Assembly (NCBI RefSeq): GCF_900104815.1
Contig: NZ_FNTD01000004.1
Coordinates: forward strand, 2,496,501-2,560,500
DNA length: 64,000 nt
Direction: 5' to 3'
DNA from: Streptomyces misionensis
GTDB lineage: Bacteria > Actinomycetota > Actinomycetes > Streptomycetales > Streptomycetaceae
Notes under the pieces: generated by a model
What the model saw: the letters and a program-made list of their open reading frames with translations, nothing else
Database searches by the model: none
Told to the model about the DNA's origin: nothing
Part shown: positions 22,885-31,408 of the stretch, in pieces
How the letters are laid out: each line of letters starts with the position of its first letter
How positions within the stretch are numbered: position 1 is the stretch's first letter
Made by a program: the position numbers and the translations under genes

Positions 22885-25884
22885 TCAGGGCTGGTCGTCG
22901 TAGAACAGTTCCTCCATGACGGCGCGGGCCCTGCGGGTCGTACGGCCGTAGTCGTCCAGCATGTCGCCGACGTGGCCCTCGCCGTAGCCGAGGTAGCGGC
23001 CCACCGCGGCCAGTTCGCGGGGCTGGGTGGGGAAGGTGTCCCCCGCGCGGCCCCGGACCAGCATCACCGCGTTGCGGACCCGGGTGGCCAGCACCCAGGC
23101 CTCGTCCAGGATCGCGGTCTCCTCCTCGCCCAGCAGTCCCGCGTCCCGTGCCGCGGCCAGCGCCGCCCTCGTCCGGGTCGTGCGCAGGCCCTCGATGTCG
23201 TGGCCGTGTCTCATCTGGAGCAGCTGGACCGTCCACTCCACGTCCGACAGGCCGCCGGGGCCCAGCTTGGTGTGCAGCCTCGGGTCGGCGCCGCGCGGCA
23301 GCCGCTCGGACTCCATCCGCGCCTTCAGCCGCCGGATCTCCCGTACGGCGTCCTCGGTCAGGCCCCGCGCCGGGTAGCGCAGCGGGTCGATCAGCTCGGT
23401 GAAGCGCCGGCCCAGTTCCGGGTCGCCGGCCACCGGCTCCGCCCGCAGCAGCGCCTGGGACTCCCAGACCAGGGACCAACGGCGGTAGTACGCCTCGTAC
23501 GCCTTCAGGGTGCGCACCAGCGGGCCCGACTTGCCCTCCGGGCGCAGATCGGCGTCGATCAGCAGCGGCGGGTCGGCACTGGGCAGCTGGAGCAGTCGGC
23601 GCATCTCGGAGACGACCTTGCCCGCGGCCGCGGCGGCCTCGTGCTCGTCCACGCCCTCCTGCGGCTCGTGCACGAACAGGACGTCCGCGTCGGAGCCGTA
23701 ACCCAGTTCGTGCCCGCCGAAGCGGCCCATCCCGATGATCGCGAACCGGGTGGGCAGGGTGTCGCCCCAGCCGGAGCGGACCACGGCGCGCAGCGTGCCG
23801 GCGAGGGTGGCGGCGGTGAGGTCGGAGACGGCCGCGCCGACGAGGTCCACCAGGGCGCCCTGGTCGGCCTCGACCGGGCTGGCCTCGGTGCCGTACGAGC
23901 CGACGATGTCCGCGGCGGCGGTGCGGAACAGCTCGCGGCGGCGCACCCCGCGGGCGGCGGTGACGCCCTGTTCGCCGTTCTCGGCGCGGCCCACGGCGGC
24001 GAGGATCTCCTGCTCCAGGGCCGCGCGGCCCCGGGGGGCGAGGCCCGCTCCGTCGCCGTCGCCGAGCAGCGCCACGGCCTCGGGGGCGCGCATCAGCAGG
24101 TCGGGGGCGAGGCGGCCCGCGGACAGCACCCGGGCCAGGTTCTGCGCCGCGGCGCCCTCGTCGCGCAGGAGGCGCAGGTACCAGGGGGTCTTGCCGAGGG
24201 CGTCGGAGACCTTGCGGAAGTTGAGCAGGCCCGCGTCCGGGTCGGCCGAGTCGGCGAACCAGCCGAGGAGGACGGGCAGCAGGGTGCGCTGGATGGCCGC
24301 CTTGCGGGTCACTCCGGAGGCCAGCGCCTCCAGGTGGCGCAGGGCGGCGGCGGGGTCGGCGTAGCCGAGGGCGACCAGGCGTTCACGGGCGGCCTCGGGG
24401 CGCAGCCGGGCCTCGCCGGGGGCGAGTTGGGCGACCGCGTCCAGCAGCGGGCGGTAGAACAGCTTCTCGTGCAGTCGCCGGACGACCGAGGTGTGCCGCT
24501 TCCACTCCCGGGTCAGCTCGGTGACCGGGTTGACGCGCAGGCCGAGGGAGCGGCCGAGGCGGCGCAGGTCCTCCTCGGCTCTGGGCACGAGGTGGGTGCG
24601 GCGCAGACGGTAGAGCTGGATGCGGTGTTCCATCGCGCGCAGGAAGCGGTAGGCCTCGTCGAGGCGGGCGGCGTCCTCCCGGCCGACGTAGCCGCCGGCG
24701 GCCAGCGCCTGGAGGGCCTTGAGGGTGGTGCCGCTGCGCAGCGTGGCGTCGGCGCGGCCGTGCACCAACTGGAGGAGCTGTACGGCGAATTCGACGTCCC
24801 GGAGGCCGCCGGGGCCGAGCTTGAGTTCCCGTTCGACCTCGGTGGGCGGGATGTTGTCCACGACGCGGCGGCGCATCTGCTGCACGTCGGCCACGAAGTT
24901 CTCCCGGTCCGCCGCCTGCCAGACCAGGGGGTGCAGGGTGTCCAGGTAGGCCTGGCCGAGGTCCTGGTCGCCGGCCACCGGGCGGGCCTTGAGCAGGGCC
25001 TGGAACTCCCAGGTCTTGGCCCAGCGCTGGTAGTAGGCGAGGTGGGAGGAGAGGGTGCGGACCAGGGGGCCGTTGCGGCCCTCGGGGCGGAGGTTGGCGT
25101 CCACCGGCCAGATGGAGCCCTCGACGGTGGTCTCCGAGCAGATGCGCATCAGGTGGGAGGCGAGGCGGGTGGCGGCGGTGAGGGCCTTGGTCTCGTCGGT
25201 GCCCTCCGCCGCTTCCGCCACGAAGATCACGTCCACGTCGGAGACGTAGTTCAGTTCGTGGCCGCCGCACTTGCCCATGCCGATCACGGCGAGACGGCAG
25301 GCGGCGGCGTCGGCCGGGGCCTCGGTCCGCGCCATGGCCAGCGCGGCGCGCAGGGTGGCGGTGGCGAGATCGGCGAGTTCGGCGGCGGTCTCGGCCACGT
25401 CCGTGGTGCCGCAGACGTCCCGTGCGGCGATGGACAGCAGGCAGCGGCGGTAGGCGATGCGCAGGGCGACGGGGTCGGTGGCCCCGGCCAGGCCGCGTTC
25501 GAACTCGCCGAGGCCGGGGTGGAGGTCCTGGGACTCGTAGGTGACCAGGGCCTGCCAGTCGCCGGGGTGGCGGGCGAGGTGGTCGGCGAGGGCGGCCGAG
25601 GCGCCCAGCACGCCGAGGAGGCGGTCCCGCAGGGGCTTGGCCGCGATCAGGGTGTCGAGGAGTTCGCGGTGGGCGGCGGGGGTGGGCTGGGCCTCCAGGA
25701 GGCGGACCAGGCCGTGCAGGGCGAGGTCGGGGTCGGCGGTGGCGCCCAGGGCTTCCAGCAGGAAGGGGTCGTCGCGGACGGGGGCCAGTTCGGGGGTGTC
25801 CAGCAGCCGCTCGGCGGCGGTGGCGTCGGTGAAGCCGTGTCGGAGCAGGCGCGTGAAGGTGCTGCTTCTGCGGCCCGGCGTCAT
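22885..25884 (-). CDS. glnE: Bifunctional glutamine synthetase adenylyltransferase/deadenylase
   Basis: 999 residues, close to the normal length for GlnE. It has two nucleotidyltransferase domains, each followed by an HD-like helical domain. The N-terminal (deadenylylating) copy has IGMGKCGGHELNYVSDVDV at ~203 and the C-terminal (adenylylating) copy has IGMGRFGGHELGYGSDADV at ~715. Both keep the G-S/D-x-(A/V)-D metal motif. LGPGGLRDVEFAVQLLQL and LGPGGLSDVEWTVQLLQM are the matching linker motifs. It modifies glutamine synthetase I in response to nitrogen state. ATG 25884 follows a purine-rich GAGGGGAG. It converges with the PAP2 gene, with a 14-bp gap. Confidence 0.97.
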   Translation of the reverse strand: MTPGRRSSTFTRLLRHGFTDATAAERLLDTPELAPVRDDPFLLEALGATADPDLALHGLVRLLEAQPTPAAHRELLDTLIAAKPLRDRLLGVLGASAALADHLARHPGDWQALVTYESQDLHPGLGEFERGLAGATDPVALRIAYRRCLLSIAARDVCGTTDVAETAAELADLATATLRAALAMARTEAPADAAACRLAVIGMGKCGGHELNYVSDVDVIFVAEAAEGTDETKALTAATRLASHLMRICSETTVEGSIWPVDANLRPEGRNGPLVRTLSSHLAYYQRWAKTWEFQALLKARPVAGDQDLGQAYLDTLHPLVWQAADRENFVADVQQMRRRVVDNIPPTEVERELKLGPGGLRDVEFAVQLLQLVHGRADATLRSGTTLKALQALAAGGYVGREDAARLDEAYRFLRAMEHRIQLYRLRRTHLVPRAEEDLRRLGRSLGLRVNPVTELTREWKRHTSVVRRLHEKLFYRPLLDAVAQLAPGEARLRPEAARERLVALGYADPAAALRHLEALASGVTRKAAIQRTLLPVLLGWFADSADPDAGLLNFRKVSDALGKTPWYLRLLRDEGAAAQNLARVLSAGRLAPDLLMRAPEAVALLGDGDGAGLAPRGRAALEQEILAAVGRAENGEQGVTAARGVRRRELFRTAAADIVGSYGTEASPVEADQGALVDLVGAAVSDLTAATLAGTLRAVVRSGWGDTLPTRFAIIGMGRFGGHELGYGSDADVLFVHEPQEGVDEHEAAAAAGKVVSEMRRLLQLPSADPPLLIDADLRPEGKSGPLVRTLKAYEAYYRRWSLVWESQALLRAEPVAGDPELGRRFTELIDPLRYPARGLTEDAVREIRRLKARMESERLPRGADPRLHTKLGPGGLSDVEWTVQLLQMRHGHDIEGLRTTRTRAALAAARDAGLLGEEETAILDEAWVLATRVRNAVMLVRGRAGDTFPTQPRELAAVGRYLGYGEGHVGDMLDDYGRTTRRARAVMEELFYDDQP

Positions 25885-26318
25885 TCTGGGGCTCCCCTCG
25901 GGTCACTGGTCCTGGGTGGAGCGTAGTCGCCCGCGCCGGGCCGTGCCGGGGGAGGTGCCGCGCGTGGTGATCACGGCCGGTGCCGTGCCCCCCGGATTCG
26001 CCCCCGTCGGCCCGGGTCCGGAGCCATGGGCGCAGCATGGGCACCGCGTGCCGCGGACCGTCACGCGGGGTCCGCCCCCGCGCGGGCACCCGGCCCTCGG
26101 CGTCGTGGGCGGCACGGGTCGGGGAACGACCCCCGGAGAGTACGTGGGTGCCCGTCCGGGGCGCTCCGCGTGCGCGCCGGCGGCCCGGGATCACGCCGGG
26201 CGTCCAGACCGCGCCCGCCGGGCGGAGGCAGCCCTCCAAGGGCCGCCCCGGTCGGCGGGCGCACGTCTTCCACGGCACGGCGACGGTGGCGGTGACCGCC
26301 GCCGTGCGGAGACCTCTC
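25885..26318. other. Intergenic region without a recognisable gene
   Basis: 434 bp between glnE and an SDR gene. Open frames exist on both strands but are low-complexity Arg/Pro/Gly readings without family resemblance or RBS. It should hold the glnE promoter; I could not identify -35/-10 elements with confidence. Confidence 0.5.
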
Positions 26319-27068
26319 CTAGTACGCGAGCTGCCCGATGCCCCCGTCGACGCGCAGCACGGTCCCCGCGGTGTACGCGGATTCGTCCGAGGCGAGGTAG
26401 ACCGCCGCCTTCGCCAGTTCGGTGGCGGTTCCGAGGCGGTGGAGGGGCACGGTCCGCCGGAGTTCCTCGTAGAGGGCGGCCCGGCGCTCGGGCCCGAGGG
26501 ACGCGAACACGTTGGTGATCGTCGGGCCCGGGCTCAGTCCGTTGACGCGGATGCCCCGGTCCTTCAGCTCATGGGTCAGCCCCCGCGTGTAGGAGAGCAG
26601 GCCCGCCTTGGCCGCGCCGTAGACCGTCGCGTTGTCGTGTCCGATGTACGCGGAGACCGAGCCGACGAGGATGACCGACGACTGCCGGGAGAAGAGTGGC
26701 AGCAGGTCTCTGATCAGGAAGAACGGCGACTTGAGATTGGTCGCGAGGAGCCGGTCGAACGCCTCCTCGGTCCATGCCTCGATCGGGAGGTGGGTGACGT
26801 CGGCGGCGTTGCTCATCAGGATGTCCAGCTTCGGCCACTCCTCCCGCAGCCGCGCCGCGAGCACCGCCTGGCCGGGTACGTCGCCGGCGTCGCTGACGAT
26901 GGTCAGCAGCGGGCCGTCCAGCTGCCGGGCCGCCTCGTCCAGTCGCTCCCGGGAACGGCCGGTGATGGCGACGGTCGCCCCCTCGGCGAGGAATTCCCGG
27001 GCCGTCTCCAGACCGATCCCGCTCGTCCCCCCGGTGATCAGCGCGTGCTTTCCCGCAAGACGTTCCAT
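26319..27068 (-). CDS. Short-chain dehydrogenase/reductase
   Basis: 249 residues, ATG 27068. Classical SDR: cofactor motif LITGGTSGIGLETAREF at residues ~10-26, an atypical SNAAD in place of NNAG, SVILVGSVSAYIGH with catalytic Ser, and VYGAAKAGLLSYTRGL with the Tyr-x-x-x-Lys pair, then GIRVNGLSPGPTITNVF and a C-terminal VLRVDGGIGQLAY typical of SDR oxidoreductases. Substrate unknown. It is the second gene of a pair: the other SDR ends 14 bp upstream. Both face a TetR gene over a strong palindrome, so they are probably derepressed together by that regulator's ligand. Confidence 0.92.
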   Translation of the reverse strand: MERLAGKHALITGGTSGIGLETAREFLAEGATVAITGRSRERLDEAARQLDGPLLTIVSDAGDVPGQAVLAARLREEWPKLDILMSNAADVTHLPIEAWTEEAFDRLLATNLKSPFFLIRDLLPLFSRQSSVILVGSVSAYIGHDNATVYGAAKAGLLSYTRGLTHELKDRGIRVNGLSPGPTITNVFASLGPERRAALYEELRRTVPLHRLGTATELAKAAVYLASDESAYTAGTVLRVDGGIGQLAY

Positions 27069-27082
27069 GGTCCTGTCCCCCC

Positions 27083-27832
27083 TCAGATCGCGGTGCGGCC
27101 GCCGTCGGCGGCCACGACCGCCCCGGTCATGTAGCTCGCCCGGTCGCCGGCGAGGAAGGCGATCACGTGGGCCACCTCGACCGGGTCGGAGGTGCGCTTG
27201 AGCGCGGTGGTCAGGCCCATGCCCCCCATGTCCGGGCCCATCGCCGCGACCACCTTCGCGGTGCGCATCGGGCCGGGAGCGACGGCGTTGACCCGTACGT
27301 TCGACTCGGCGAATTCCGCCGCCCAGGTGCGGGTCAGCGATTCGAGCGCCGCCTTGGTGGCGCCGTAGACGGCCATGCCCGGCATGCCGAGACCGGCCGC
27401 GGTGGAGCTGACGTTGACGATGCTGCCGCCGCCGCGCGCGGCCATCTTCTCCGCGAACAGCGCGGTGAGCAGGAACGGAGCACGCACGTTGACCGCGAAG
27501 GCCGCGTCGTAGTCCGCGAGGTCCTGCCCGGTGGTCGGGGAGAACGTCATGACGCTCGCGTTGTTGACCAGGATGTCGACGGCTCCGGCGTCCTCGGCCA
27601 GCTGTCGCACGCCCGCCACGTCGGACAGGTCGGCGGCGACGAAGCGCACCGTCGCGGCGGACTCGCCCCCGGCCCCGCGGAGGTCTTCCACCACCTGGGC
27701 ACCGCGCTCGGGATCGGTGCCGGTCAGGACCAGGTCGGCTCCGCCCGCGGCCAGCACCTTGGCCGTCGCGTGCCCGAGTCCGCCGATCGCGCCGGACCCG
27801 GTGACGAGTGCCCTCTTGCCTGCGAATTCCAT
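27083..27832 (-). CDS. Short-chain dehydrogenase/reductase
   Basis: 249 residues. ATG 27832 is preceded by GAAGGGCG; the GTG at 27847 would place the start inside that RBS. Motifs: ALVTGSGAIGGLGHATAKVL (a slightly longer glycine loop than usual), VDILVNNASVM, SIVNVSSTAAGLG with catalytic Ser, and VYGATKAALESLTRTWAAEF with the Tyr-Lys pair. The C-terminus YMTGAVVAADGGRTAI is standard. NAD(P)-dependent alcohol/ketone oxidoreductase of unknown substrate. It is the first gene after the divergent promoter shared with the TetR gene at 27947, and shares an operon with the following SDR. Confidence 0.92.
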   Translation of the reverse strand: MEFAGKRALVTGSGAIGGLGHATAKVLAAGGADLVLTGTDPERGAQVVEDLRGAGGESAATVRFVAADLSDVAGVRQLAEDAGAVDILVNNASVMTFSPTTGQDLADYDAAFAVNVRAPFLLTALFAEKMAARGGGSIVNVSSTAAGLGMPGMAVYGATKAALESLTRTWAAEFAESNVRVNAVAPGPMRTAKVVAAMGPDMGGMGLTTALKRTSDPVEVAHVIAFLAGDRASYMTGAVVAADGGRTAI

Positions 27833-27878
27833 CGCTTCGCCCTTCACGCCGGCCTGCGCGGCCGACTTTTGTGCGTCC

Positions 27879-27936
27879 GTTCAAGAAGTACCCGAGGAAG
27901 CTACGACTTCTTGAACGACCAGTCAAGAAGTCGTAG
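27879..27936. promoter_or_regulatory. TetR-type operator between the SDR pair and the TetR gene
   Basis: A perfect inverted repeat CTACGACTTCTTGA (27901-27914) / TCAAGAAGTCGTAG (27923-27936), 8-base spacer, ends 10 bp before the TetR start. A third half-site GTTCAAGAAGT is at 27879-27889, on the SDR side. The arrangement suggests that one regulator controls both directions. Confidence 0.8.
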
Positions 27937-27946
27937 GATCAAGCAC

Positions 27947-28546
27947 GTGGCACGAACCGGACGCCCCCGCGAGTTCGATCGGGAACAGACGCTGGAGCGC
28001 GCACTCGAACTGTTCTGGTCCCGGGGATACGGGGCGACGTCGATCCAGGACCTGGTCGACGCACTGGCCGTCGAACGCGGCAGCCTCTACGGGGCGTTCG
28101 GCGACAAGCGCCGCTTCTACCTCGAAGCCGTCAGGCTCTACTGGGAGGTGTACGAGCGGCACCTGACCGCCGCGCTCGACACCAGCCCGCTCCTGCCCGC
28201 CCTGCGCGAGATCCTGTCCCATCCCGTGCGGCTGGACGAACTGGTCTCCGACGCGGGCGTGCCGCAGGGCTGCCTGGTCGGCAACACGACCGCCGAACTC
28301 GTCCCCCAGGACGGCGAGGCGACGGAGATCGTCACCCGCTCGTACCGGCGGTTCACCGACATCGTCGCCGACGCGCTCCGCCGCGCCCAGGCCGCCGGCG
28401 AGGTCACGGACGGCGCCCGCCCCGAGGCCCAGGCCCGGATGCTGCTCTACCTGGTCCAGGGTCTGTCGCTCGTGTCGAGGGCGGGGCTCGACAGGACCGC
28501 GGCCCTGGCGGCGGTCGACGCGGCGGTGGACGGGTTGCGGGCGTGA
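27947..28546 (+). CDS. TetR-family transcriptional regulator
   Basis: 199 residues from GTG 27947. The N-terminus is RTGRPREFDREQTLERALEL, FWSRGYGATSIQDLVDALAV, then ERGSLYGAFGDKRRFYLEAV, a well-preserved TetR helix-turn-helix. The C-terminal domain has PQGCLVGNTTAELVPQD and RMLLYLVQGLSLVSRAG, the TetR_C form common in regulators of SDR and efflux genes responding to small electrophiles or lipophiles. It is divergent from two SDR genes across a perfect palindrome, so autoregulation and control of the SDR pair are expected. Confidence 0.93.
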   Translation: MARTGRPREFDREQTLERALELFWSRGYGATSIQDLVDALAVERGSLYGAFGDKRRFYLEAVRLYWEVYERHLTAALDTSPLLPALREILSHPVRLDELVSDAGVPQGCLVGNTTAELVPQDGEATEIVTRSYRRFTDIVADALRRAQAAGEVTDGARPEAQARMLLYLVQGLSLVSRAGLDRTAALAAVDAAVDGLRA

Positions 28547-28588
28547 CCGGACCTCCCGCAAGGCCCCGGACGGCCCGGCCGTCCCCCA

Positions 28589-28741
28589 TGCACCAGTCCT
28601 GAACACCTACTCGGCACGGTGGCCCCCGGCAAGCGCGCCGACCTGCTCCTGCTGAACGCCGACCCCACCGCGGACATCGGTGGCCTCCGCGACCTGCGCA
28701 TGGTGATCCTGAACGGCGAACTCGCCGTCGACAAAGGCTAG
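28589..28741 (+). pseudogene. C-terminal remnant of an amidohydrolase gene
   Basis: One frame from about 28589 to the TAG at 28739-28741 reads TSPEHLLGTVAPGKRADLLL, then LNADPTADIGGLRDLRMVIL and NGELAVDKG. LGTVAPGKRADLLLLNADP is the conserved end of metal-dependent amidohydrolases/imidazolonepropionase-like enzymes, where the last beta strands rejoin the small domain. No metal-binding HxH domain exists upstream; the TetR gene ends only 42 bp away. So ~50 residues of a ~400-residue enzyme survive, without a start. The remnant's stop overlaps the end of the convergent DUF72 gene. Confidence 0.75.
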
Positions 28742-29628
28742 ATCGGCCCAGGCGTCTCGAAGGAGCGGATCTCCGTTCGCGGGGCCGGCAGCGCGCCGGT
28801 GAGGAGGGTGCGCATCGTCTCCGCCGCGCGGACGGCCGCGTCCCCGCAGCAGTTGTTGAAGAGCAGGTGGAGTTCGTCGGTGCGGTCGGCCAGCCGGCGG
28901 ATGCGCGGCAGCCATTCCGCCAGTTCCGCCGCGGAATAGGTGTGGCGGAAGCGGTCCTCCTTGGTGCCGGTGCCCCAGCGCGGGCTGCGGCCGTGGAAGC
29001 GGACCAGGCCGAGCCGGGGCGTGGTGACGGGCGCGTCCGGGGGCAGCGAGCCGGAAAGGCCCCGGACGGTGTCCACGGCCACGGCGGTGGCGTCCAGGTC
29101 GGCGAGGAAGGGGGCGGTGCGGTCGCTGTGCCACCAGGCGGGGTCGCGGAACTCCACGGCGAAGGGCCAGTCGCGGGCCCGTTCACGGGCCGCGCGGACG
29201 AATGCCTCGGCGCGGGGGCCGGGGGTGAGGGAGGGCGGGTACTGGAAGAGGAGCGTGCCGAGGCGGCCGGCGCGGCGCAGCGGCTCCAGGGCCTCGGCGT
29301 AGCGGGACCACACCTCGGCCAGCAGGGCGTCGTCGCGGGCCCGGCCCCGCAGGTCCGCGGGGAGCGCGGCGGGGCGGGTCGGGTGGCCGGTGAGCAGGGC
29401 GTGCGCCTTGACGTCGAAGCGGAAGCCGTCGGGGGTGCGCTCGGCCCAGCGGGCGGTGGTGGCGGCCGTGGGCAGGGCGTAGTACGGGGAGTCCGCCTCC
29501 ACCACGGGGAAGCGGGTGGCGTAGTGGCGCAGACGGCCCTCGGTGTCGCGCCGGCCCGGCGGGTACCAGCCGGAGGCGAGGAGGGCGCGGTCGGTCCAGC
29601 CGCAGGTGCCGATGAGGATGTTCGCCAT
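28738..29628 (-). CDS. DUF72 (YecE-like) protein
   Basis: 296 residues, ATG 29628. It matches the DUF72 family, predicted TIM-barrel proteins: ILIGTCGWTDRALLASGWYP at the N-terminus, VVEADSPYYALPT, GFRFDVKAHALLTGH, LGTLLFQYPPSLTP, FAVEFRDPAWW, LGLVRFHGRSPRWG and the C-terminal LHLLFNNCCGDAAV (the usual F-N-N-C/H-motif). Molecular role unknown; related E. coli YecE is also uncharacterised. Its 3' end overlaps the stop of an amidohydrolase remnant on the other strand, so the remnant's arrival or decay did not damage it. Confidence 0.93.
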   Translation of the reverse strand: MANILIGTCGWTDRALLASGWYPPGRRDTEGRLRHYATRFPVVEADSPYYALPTAATTARWAERTPDGFRFDVKAHALLTGHPTRPAALPADLRGRARDDALLAEVWSRYAEALEPLRRAGRLGTLLFQYPPSLTPGPRAEAFVRAARERARDWPFAVEFRDPAWWHSDRTAPFLADLDATAVAVDTVRGLSGSLPPDAPVTTPRLGLVRFHGRSPRWGTGTKEDRFRHTYSAAELAEWLPRIRRLADRTDELHLLFNNCCGDAAVRAAETMRTLLTGALPAPRTEIRSFETPGPI

Positions 29629-29755
29629 GGGAGCGGGGGTACCCAGTAGTTCATCCGGTCTTCACGCGCGGGGTTCGGACACGGCAGGAGAAGGGAATCT
29701 TGGCGTGTGCATGCTTAGTCGGTACCGCCAGCCCCGCTTCCCCCCGGAGGTCGAT

Positions 29756-30640
29756 GTGTCCGGCAGTTCCCCGTTCCGCCGCGCCCGCACCGTCGTGACG
29801 GCCGCCGCCGCCCTCGCCGCCGCGGCCGGCCTGTGGGCCGGGCCCGGCGGCGCGGCCGCGCAGGCCGCGGGCGCCGTGCCCAGCCCCGACCACGTGGTCG
29901 TCGTGGTCTTCGAGAACCACTCGTACAGCCAGGTCATCGGGTCCTCCAGCGCGCCGTACATCAACTCGCTGAAGTCCGGCGGCGCCAATCTCACCCAGTC
30001 GTACGCGCTGACGCACCCGAGCCAGCCGAACTACTTCGACCTGTTCTCCGGTGCCACGCAGGGCATCACGGACGACAGCTGCTACACCCCCGGCTTCTCG
30101 TCCGCCCCCAACCTGGCCTCGGAGCTGATCGCCGCCGGGCGCAGCTGGGCCAGCTACAACGAGTCGCTGCCGAGCCAGGGTTCGACCACGTGCAGCAGCG
30201 GATCGTACGCGCGCAAGCACAACCCCTGGTTCGGGTTCGGCAACGTGCCGACGTCGAGCGCGAAGACCTTCGCCCAGTTCCCGACCGACTACTCGACCCT
30301 GCCCCAGCTGTCGTTCGTGACCCCGAACCTGTGCAGCGACATGCACGACTGCTCGGTGTCCACCGGTGACACCTGGCTGAAGAACAACCTGGGCGGCTAC
30401 GCGAGTTGGGCCAAGACCCACAACAGCCTGCTCGTGGTCACCTTCGACGAGGACGACTCGAAGAGCGGGAACCGCATCCCGACCGTGCTCTACGGCCAGC
30501 CGGTGACCGCCGGGTCCTCCAGCTCCACCACCTACAACCACTACGACGTGCTGCGCACCCTGGAGGACACGCAGGGCCTGAGCACGCACGCGGGCAACGC
30601 GGCCTCCGCCAAGGACATCAGCGGCATCTGGGCCTCCTGA
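29756..30640 (+). CDS. Secreted phosphoesterase / acid phosphatase (PF04185-like)
   Basis: 294 residues from GTG 29756, five bases after GGAGG. The N-terminus RRARTVVTAAAALAAAAGLW with an Ala-rich cleavage region is a signal peptide. The mature protein begins PSPDHVVVVVFENHSYSQVI, the phosphoesterase-family motif with the metal-binding E-N-H, followed by YALTHPSQPNYFDLFSG (H-P-S-x-P-N-Y), SFVTPNLCSDMHDC and LLVVTFDEDD with the metal-binding Asp residues. This is the small acid phosphatase/phospholipase C-like branch (AcpA type). It should release phosphate outside the cell. Cys pairs suggest an oxidised exoprotein. The in-frame ATG at 29711 has no RBS. Confidence 0.93.
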   Translation: MSGSSPFRRARTVVTAAAALAAAAGLWAGPGGAAAQAAGAVPSPDHVVVVVFENHSYSQVIGSSSAPYINSLKSGGANLTQSYALTHPSQPNYFDLFSGATQGITDDSCYTPGFSSAPNLASELIAAGRSWASYNESLPSQGSTTCSSGSYARKHNPWFGFGNVPTSSAKTFAQFPTDYSTLPQLSFVTPNLCSDMHDCSVSTGDTWLKNNLGGYASWAKTHNSLLVVTFDEDDSKSGNRIPTVLYGQPVTAGSSSSTTYNHYDVLRTLEDTQGLSTHAGNAASAKDISGIWAS

Positions 30641-30650
30641 GGCGGCCGGT

Positions 30651-31280
30651 TCAGCTCCGCCGCGCCGGGAACTCGCCCACGCCCCGCAGGAGTTCGAACA
30701 GTTCCGTGGACGACCTGGCCACCCCGTCCCCGCCGGCCCCGGTGATCTCCGCGCGCTGGGCGAGCGCGCGGGGGGTCGCGTAGACGAAGACCGGGACCGT
30801 GTCGCCCTGGGCGCGCAGTTCCCGGATCAGTTCGAGGCCGGCGGCGCGGTGGGTGCGGCCGCGTTCCCTGCGGCTCAGGTCCGAGACGACCGCGCCGAAG
30901 GGGCGACGGGCGCGGGCGAGGGCCCGCAGCCCCTCGTCGGTCGACTTCACCGAGGTGACCTCGACGCCCAGCTCGCGGAGTTGGGCCACCTCGGTGGCGT
31001 TGTTCTCGGGGCGGTCGTCCACCCAGAGCACCGAGTCCAGGGTGTGCGCGGCCGCCGGTGCGCCGACGGCCGCCAGCCTGCCCTGGATGTCGGCCGTGGT
31101 CCGGATCAGGCTCTCCGAGTACTCCTGGACCGACAGCTGCGCCTCGCCGACCTTGATCGTGAACCCCCGTGACCTGGCTATCTCCTTGATCAGCGGGAAG
31201 AGCCGCCACAGCACCAGGCCCGCCATGAGCGGCCAGGCCAGTCCCGTCAGGGCCTTGATCAGCTCCGTCGCGTCCTTCAC
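30651..31280 (-). CDS. Membrane-anchored protein with receiver-like domain
   Basis: 209 residues. The GTG at 31280 follows GAGGGAG. A single N-terminal hydrophobic helix (LTGLAWPLMAGLVLWRLFPL) is followed by a short helical linker (VGEAQLSVQEYSESLIRTTA) and a CheY-like domain: SVLWVDDRPENNATEVAQLR, FGAVVSDLSRRERGR (possible phospho-acceptor Asp) and DTVPVFVYATPRALAQ. The acidic D-D pair and the following strand/Asp spacing fit a receiver, but no output domain is present. Proteins with this WVDDRPENN form are found in many bacteria next to defence or sensory genes; here neighbours are unrelated. It converges on the phosphoesterase gene with an 10-bp gap. Confidence 0.8.
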   Translation of the reverse strand: MKDATELIKALTGLAWPLMAGLVLWRLFPLIKEIARSRGFTIKVGEAQLSVQEYSESLIRTTADIQGRLAAVGAPAAAHTLDSVLWVDDRPENNATEVAQLRELGVEVTSVKSTDEGLRALARARRPFGAVVSDLSRRERGRTHRAAGLELIRELRAQGDTVPVFVYATPRALAQRAEITGAGGDGVARSSTELFELLRGVGEFPARRS

Positions 31281-31408
31281 GGCACTCCCTCGGGATCGGT
31301 GGCGTGCCGCGATTGTCGCAGGGGCGGACGGCCCCGGGCCGGTAATTCCCGGGCGACGATCCCCAGGGGCATGAGAAGGTGCGGTCCGGCCCGGCGAAGG
31401 GGGAGGAC

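Noticed and set aside
22039..25926. 1295-codon + strand open frame over glnE
   Set aside because: Shadow of glnE; composition is repetitive Gly/Val/Glu/Ala and it crosses the PAP2 gene in another frame.
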